From: Panicum virgatum
Taxonomy: Eukaryota > Streptophyta > Magnoliopsida > Poales > Poaceae
Assembly: GCF_016808335.1 (NCBI RefSeq)
Contig: NC_053141.1
Coordinates: forward strand, 17,925,756 to 17,989,755
Length of the DNA: 64,000 nucleotides
Reading direction: 5' to 3'
This document shows positions 58,898 through 64,000 of the stretch, in pieces. How positions within the stretch are numbered: the first letter of the stretch is position 1; each line of letters starts with the position of its first letter. The notes beneath the pieces were generated by a model, which saw nothing but the letters and a program-made list of their open reading frames with translations, did no database searches and was not told where the DNA came from. The translations under genes were made by a program, and so were the position numbers.

Positions 58898-61512
58898 CAC
58901 TACTACAAAAAACATTTACCAAGGCGGGCAAAAACAGTTTTCCGAGGTGGGCGGCTGTTGACGGCCATTATTTCACATTCTGACCATCAACTTCTCGAGA
59001 ATAAATTGAGCTCTACACTATGTTCCATTCATATTCTATTTAATTGTAATAAGTTCCACAAGTTTTGGATGAGTTGTGATTTTAGGTGAACATGTACCAA
59101 AATTGGGCAAAAACCTAGGCCGACCGGCCTGGCACCTCTACGCACCGTGTCATATCTTCGATCCTGATGCAAGTTGACACATTCAAGTACCTCTGTGCCA
59201 TGGATTGAGTGTTGGTTCAATCAAATGGACCGAAAGGCTTGCACAAGGATCAAAGGACCCACAACTCAGTGAGAACTCGTGTCCAAGTCAGTGATACAAC
59301 ACCCTGGAGTAATCACAAGCGTCAAGTCATACGTCGGTGGAACAGAGGGTCAGCACGTGCCAAAGAGAGGCCGGCCGGCCTCCCCTAGGCCGGTAGGCCT
59401 GGCCTTGTCTGCGTTGAAGCTACGCAAGCTACACTGACTTCAGGGTATGATCAGAGACGTTCACGCAAAGGTGGTGGCCATGTGGCCACACTCCTAGGCC
59501 GGCCGGCCTAGGGAAGGCCGGCCGGCCTAGGGAAGGCCGGCCAGCCCCACCTGGCAGCCTCTGGTGCCCCAGCTTCGCGTGGAAGACAAGCACACCGACT
59601 TCAACCGCTTACAACTAACGCCACGTGCTTCACCTGCTCAGAACCGACCTTGGAAGACTATAAATAGAACCCCCATCCATCACTTGTAACACACACCATT
59701 GGAGCTCATTCTCTTTTGCTTTTCTAGAGTAGGTAAGTAATTTGGGAGTTAGAGTCGAGTCGAGCTTGCTCGGGATTCCGGAGTCGTCGAAAATCTGGTA
59801 TAGCTCTTGTATCTTTCTTTTGACTTTATTAATATAAGTTATCTTCTCTACTTTTCTGAGTCAGCTCTACTTTCCGCATTCGTTTATCTTTTCGAGTTTG
59901 AGTGTTCAGCTCAAGCGCGGAAGTTGTATCTTTTAGCTTAGGCTAAGTTATCTCTCTAATAGTCGGGATCTTATCTTACGGGTTTTCTCGCCCGGACTAG
60001 AGTAACTCAAGTTAGTTCTTTAGGTTGAGGGGGATTTCTCTCGAAGCCCCTGAGAGAAATCCTAACACCGAGTGCAGACGTGGTGTCTGAGCTTAGTGTT
60101 ATCTAGAAAGTGTGTTCCACCCCACAGAACCGTTGTGGTAGGTGGCAAGTGGTGACAGCCATATCCGTCCCTCGTAATCCATCACGTTCGGGTGCTTTCA
60201 TAGCAGTAGTGCCGACTGCCATTGGACACCCTTCTCATCCCAGTCTAAGTCCTTCCCTGAGGCCACCGAAGTAAGCTCTATCTTCCCGAAGATTAGTTAG
60301 GTAGTTAGTCTAATCTAGAGAGGCTAGCTCGATAGTTCAGAAGTGTATCAGGTGTCTTATCTCGCTCGTTGTTCTCCCAGCTGCTACGACTCTAAGGAGT
60401 TGAGCCTCCGTGTGTCAGTCGGTCCTTGATTGGCCATTTATCCTATCCATATATTTGGCTTACCCCCATCTAGTTAGTCGATTGATTAAGCTAGTACAGT
60501 TATCATTCGATTTACGATACTCTTTACCATAATGCTTCCCTAAGGAAAATTATGATACCCTGGAATACTCCAAGGTGAAGTGCTACAACGGTGATTCTGT
60601 GCGCTTGTGGAATTTATATTCTATTGGGCATAAGAAACTCCAATAAGCATTTCTGGCGCTGTTGCCGGGGAAGTAATTGGCTAAAGATATCGTAAATAGT
60701 TTGATAAACTTTGCTCGACCTTCCTCGGCCCCACCACGCCGCGCTCGTGCCGAGGCCGCCGAAGGAGGCCGGCGGCGGCGGATCCGGCCCCGCCCCAGCG
60801 CCCCACTCCACGCCGAGGCCCGAGGCTGCGCCGGAGGGCCATGCTCCTAGGCCAGTGCCGCCTCACACCGCCGGACCTGCGTCGGAGGGAGAGGAGGAGT
60901 GGCGCCCGCGTGCCGCTGCGGTGGGGGGGGGGGAGGGGCACTGGTGGGTCGCCACGGTTGCCGCGCGTCGCAGGGGACGAGGAGGAGGGGCTCCGGCAGT
61001 GCGGGTGGGGGCAAAGAGGGGCCTCGGCGGCGCGACGAAGGAGGAGGATGGACGCCAGTGGCGCGGGTGGGGAGGGGGGGAGGAGGAGATCTGGGTGAGG
61101 GAGGGTGAGAGGGAGTGGGGTGGCACCGACTATGGAGATGGAGAGGGAGAGAGAGAGTGAAAATGTGAAGTCCAAACCCTAAGAGCTAGATATATACTTG
61201 TGCTTGCAACTGGGCCATTTGGGCTAGCGGGCTGGACTTTTTTTACCGTGGTGGTTGAGTTACACTGGCCACCTCGGTTAGCCATTAACCGAGGCGGTTA
61301 AATAAGGATGACTGCCTCGGTTATATTAACCGAGGCGGTTATATTAGTAGTGTCCGCCTTAGTTAATCGATTTTGTGAGGCAGTTTTTTGTAACCATTTC
61401 GGTTAATATAAAATAACCGTCTCGGTATGCTGGGCATTAACCGAGGCGGTTAAAAATTGTGCCTGCCTCTGAGCCTATTTTCAAGTGCCTCGCAAAATAG
61501 AATTTTGTAGTT
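58898..61512. mobile_element. CACTA element of the AACCGAGGCGG family, interrupted and end-truncated
   Basis: Left end CACTACTACAAAAAACATT. The right end is recognisable only as AATAGAATTTTGTAGT, lacking the final AGTG, with LTR sequence following. Subterminal AACCGAGGCGG copies on the right (61230-61460), a TATATA region (about 61188) and a GC-rich interior match 53140-54298 in inverted order. An LTR (58956-60649) splits it. The frames at 60681-61175 are composition artefacts. Confidence 0.75.
58956..60649 (+). mobile_element. Ty3-type LTR nested in the CACTA
   Basis: Begins TGTTGACGGCC and ends CCAATAAGCA. A primer-site-like TGGCGCTGTTGCCGGGGA follows at 60654-60671. CACTA-like sequence resumes about 60715, so the internal region and 3' LTR were deleted. 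Its right end (GGAATACTCCAAGG, TGTGCGCTTG) is homologous to that of the LTR at 61513-62930. It carries several AGGCCGGCCGGCCT boxes (59368-59550). Confidence 0.75.
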
Positions 61513-64000
61513 ATTGGCGCTCCTTAAGTATCCATTTTATCCCCTATTTAACTTTGATAATGGCATGAATTTAATATCAAAATCACTAACCATCCTAACC
61601 TCGGCCCAATTATTGGTCGTTTTCGCATTTGCACATATATTTTGGAGGTACTTCATTTTTGCAGGTTTTTGACCAATTTTGGAGCATGAAATGACGAGGC
61701 CCACGATCACGCGATGACACGAAGAAAGACAAAGGCCAAAGCCCGAACAAAGGACCGAAGGCCATGATGATTAGAGGCCCGTTCGTATACATCCACCCTC
61801 CAATGAAGCCCAAAGGACAAAGCCCACAAGATAAGATCAAGATACTTCGGGGCTAAGCAAAGCAAAGAGAGATTTAAGGAAGGATTTTCCATCCTATTCT
61901 TTTCCTCAAGGAAATCTCAAAGATAACGACGTCTAATGGGGTGCAATCGTGAAAGGCATAAACTCTAGAAGACTCCAGGAGACTTGGGGAGAAAGGAGGA
62001 CACGAGGCGGCGAAGAAATGGGCCAGGCCGGCCGGCCTGGGTCCATTGGGCCGGCCGGCCCAGCCCCATTTTGTGGCGGTTCGGCCTCCCCTTTGACCTA
62101 GGGTTTTCTGAGGCTATTTAAAGACCCCTCCCCAAGGTTCACGAGGAGATCGATTCGGGAGACGACGCCAAGGAGCAGAGAAGATAGAGGGACACCTCTC
62201 GGAGAGCCGAGGGTCGTGCTAGTTGTCTAGGGTTTGCCCTAGCCGACGTGGGAACCTTGCAAGGAAGACCACATCGGAGTTCTAGAGCTAGGATTATCAA
62301 GATCAAGGTAGGGCCCCGGTTGTGATCTTGTGATGTACAATCATTCATGGTGAAGTTATTTGTGATTCCGAATGTTTAGCGACCATGTTCTCTCTTTCGA
62401 TTTCATTCTTTTCTTTGGGTTTGCTTCAACCTAGATCTATTATCGAGATAGATCGCTTAGCATGATCTTGTAGTTATGGTGGCTAGAGGTTCATGGCAGA
62501 ACTACCAAAGGGGGTCCGACTTGCTTCAGGGTACTTTCGTCCAAAGGGGGGCGTCGTGACAGGGCGTTGCCACTGAGTAGGTGGGGTATCGAGGGATCGG
62601 ATTGGAGATTTTGAGTTTAAAGATGCTTTTCATTGAGATTCACATCTATCTTACTTCACTACATCTAGCTGGAACTACAACATAAGCATGATCTAGGTGA
62701 TCTATATTGGTTATCTCTAACTTTCTCTTGCTACCTTCGGTGTTTGTCGTTTTTAGTAGATTAGATTCGTTTTTCACCATCTCAACACAAAGGAATCTCT
62801 ATGCTAGTAGATTGTTTCTTGTATCTTTGGTTCCGTGGATTGATAAACCTTGGGGGAATACTCTAAGGGAAAAGCTACACGAACCGTGCGCTTGCGGTAT
62901 ACAAATCGGGGGCGCTAAGGAGCGTCAACAAGCTTTTCTGGTGCCGTTGCCGGGGAACCATCGATTTAAGATCCAATCTTACTTGTATTCGTAAATATTT
63001 CTTTTCCTTGATTTTTCTTTTTGACCTTTTTAGATCTCTTATTTTTCTGAGCTAACTAAAAAAACGGATCTATTCCACGAAAATCAATCTAATCTAGAGT
63101 TTGCTTTATTTTGCTTTATTTTTCTTTTATGTTTTAGATCTTGTATATTCATCTTTTAGATCTGGTATATATTTTTCTTTTCACTAACCCCTAACAGGAG
63201 ATGGACGGGGGCCTCTCCAACAAACCCGAAAATTTTGTGGATGATCCAGAAAAAATTTACAGGCAAAGGAGACGAGAAGCACGACCAAGGAAGCCGGAAC
63301 TAGTAGATCCAAAAGTCGAAGCCGACGGTTCATCGTCTTCACCTCAAGCAACTCCACCAACAAGTCCAAAGGAGGCGCCACTTCACCAAGGGATGGCGCT
63401 ACCGGAGCAGGAACGTACGATCGGAGAGCTATGCACTCCGGATATTCGGGACTTGCCGATCCAAAATCTCGACAACATCGGAGTTCCGTTCGAGATCAAG
63501 ACTTCAATCATAAGGATGGTGCAAAGCTTGCCCTTCACTAGAAAAGAAGACGCTAATCTACATCTTCAAGCGTTCCTCCAACTATGCCGCACCTTCGACA
63601 TGCAAGGGATGATTCAAGATCAAATAAGAGCGAGGCTCTTTCCGTTCTCTCTACTTGGGAGAGTGTTGCAATGGTTTCATTCTCTACCACCGCGCACGGT
63701 GCAAAATTGGGAGTCCTTGATGAAAGAGTTCATGATGGAGTTCTACTCGCCGGGCAAGACCCAGATTCTGCGCAACAAGATTGCAACATTCGCGCAAGCC
63801 CCGACGGAGACTATTGCGGAAGCCTATGAGCGCTTCAACGACTACATCCGTGCCGTACCTCATCACAAGTTCTCAAGGGAGGATGTGGTCCAGAAGTTCT
63901 ATCAAGGCCTCACAACTGCATCAAGGGGGATTATTGACGCATCGGCAGAAGGATCGATCATTGAGCTCACGCCAACTCAAGTTTTCAAGCTATTGAAGAA
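61513..64000 (+). mobile_element. Ty3-type LTR retrotransposon, left part (runs off right edge)
   Basis: 5' LTR about 61513-62930, right end AGCGTCAACA. Primer-site-like TGGTGCCGTTGCCGGGGA lies at 62939-62956, a 5' untranslated region follows, and gag starts at 63201. The LTR left border is set where the CACTA end is interrupted (TATTGGCGCTCC, presumably once TGTTGGCGC). Two GGCCGGCCGGCC boxes lie at 62030-62065. The window ends inside gag. Confidence 0.8.
63201..64000 (+). CDS. Retrotransposon gag, N-terminal 266 residues
   Basis: Structural capsid-type protein of a Ty3 (probably Tat-like) retrotransposon that packages element RNA into cytoplasmic particles. The frame is open from the ATG at 63201 to the window edge without a stop. 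Residues 1-80 are basic and Ser/Pro-rich. From about residue 110 the retrotransposon gag domain is clear: LFPFSLLGRVLQWFHSLPP, then NWESLMKEFMMEFYSPGKT, LRNKIATFAQ, EAYERFNDYIRAVPHH and FYQGLTTASRGIIDASA. The segment preserves the family's order and shows no lesion, suggesting a fairly young copy. It belongs to the element whose LTR ends at 62930. Confidence 0.9.
   Translation, partial: MDGGLSNKPENFVDDPEKIYRQRRREARPRKPELVDPKVEADGSSSSPQATPPTSPKEAPLHQGMALPEQERTIGELCTPDIRDLPIQNLDNIGVPFEIKTSIIRMVQSLPFTRKEDANLHLQAFLQLCRTFDMQGMIQDQIRARLFPFSLLGRVLQWFHSLPPRTVQNWESLMKEFMMEFYSPGKTQILRNKIATFAQAPTETIAEAYERFNDYIRAVPHHKFSREDVVQKFYQGLTTASRGIIDASAEGSIIELTPTQVFKLLK

Noticed and set aside
60681..61175. 149-164 codon frames near the right edge
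   Set aside because: Same GC-rich CACTA interior on both strands, no protein similarity recognised.

Overview
This window is nuclear DNA from a flowering plant, almost certainly a grass and probably a panicoid one. The evidence is plant-type genes with GT-AG introns and a strongly GC-rich first exon, and a dense load of grass transposons: Tourist and Stowaway MITEs, CACTA elements starting CACTACTAC, long Ty3/Copia-type LTRs, Au-like SINEs and an RTE-type LINE. The species cannot be fixed from the sequence alone.

Four host genes can be supported. (1) At the left edge, on the minus strand, is the 5' part of a CONSTANS-like B-box zinc-finger gene. (2) At 10778-15880, minus strand, is a complete eight-exon ARF-like GTPase gene (ARL1 type, 182 aa). 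(3) At 30153-36551, plus strand, is a complete five-exon gene for plastid aspartate transcarbamoylase (367 aa), the committed step of pyrimidine synthesis. Its second intron holds a 2.8 kb 5'-truncated RTE LINE with a perfect 17 bp target duplication. (4) At 40295-41482, minus strand, is a complete three-exon R2R3-MYB gene (310 aa) of the RAX/MYB36 group. A decayed fragment of a zinc-finger homeodomain (ZF-HD) gene lies at 4115-4290. The four genes share no obvious pathway; they look like ordinary neighbours in a chromosome arm.

The rest is mostly mobile DNA. From left to right: a MITE, a SINE, duplicated fold-back MITEs and a solo LTR with perfect 5 bp TSD (5221-6301); two MITEs and a second SINE (7.9-9.7 kb); a CACTA element with perfect TIRs and TSD (18791-20121); a decayed Ty3-type LTR plus gag (20.7-23.0 kb); and a pair of related LTR-type elements facing each other, forming an inverted repeat of about 4.4 kb (24.8-29.2 kb). 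Right of the MYB gene are a Tourist MITE, unassigned sequence, a 2.6 kb solo LTR (48891-51514) and a second CACTA (53140-54298). The right edge (57.6-64.0 kb) is a nest: an LTR fragment, a CACTA inserted in it, an LTR inserted in that CACTA, and a Ty3-type retrotransposon inserted in the last bases of the CACTA end. The gag of the last element runs off the window.

The main points for a second look are the inverted repeat, the nested stack (which predicts the sequence just outside the window), different self-complementary box arrays in several unrelated LTRs, tRNA-like Pol III boxes inside a CACTA element, and in-frame upstream extensions of two host genes.
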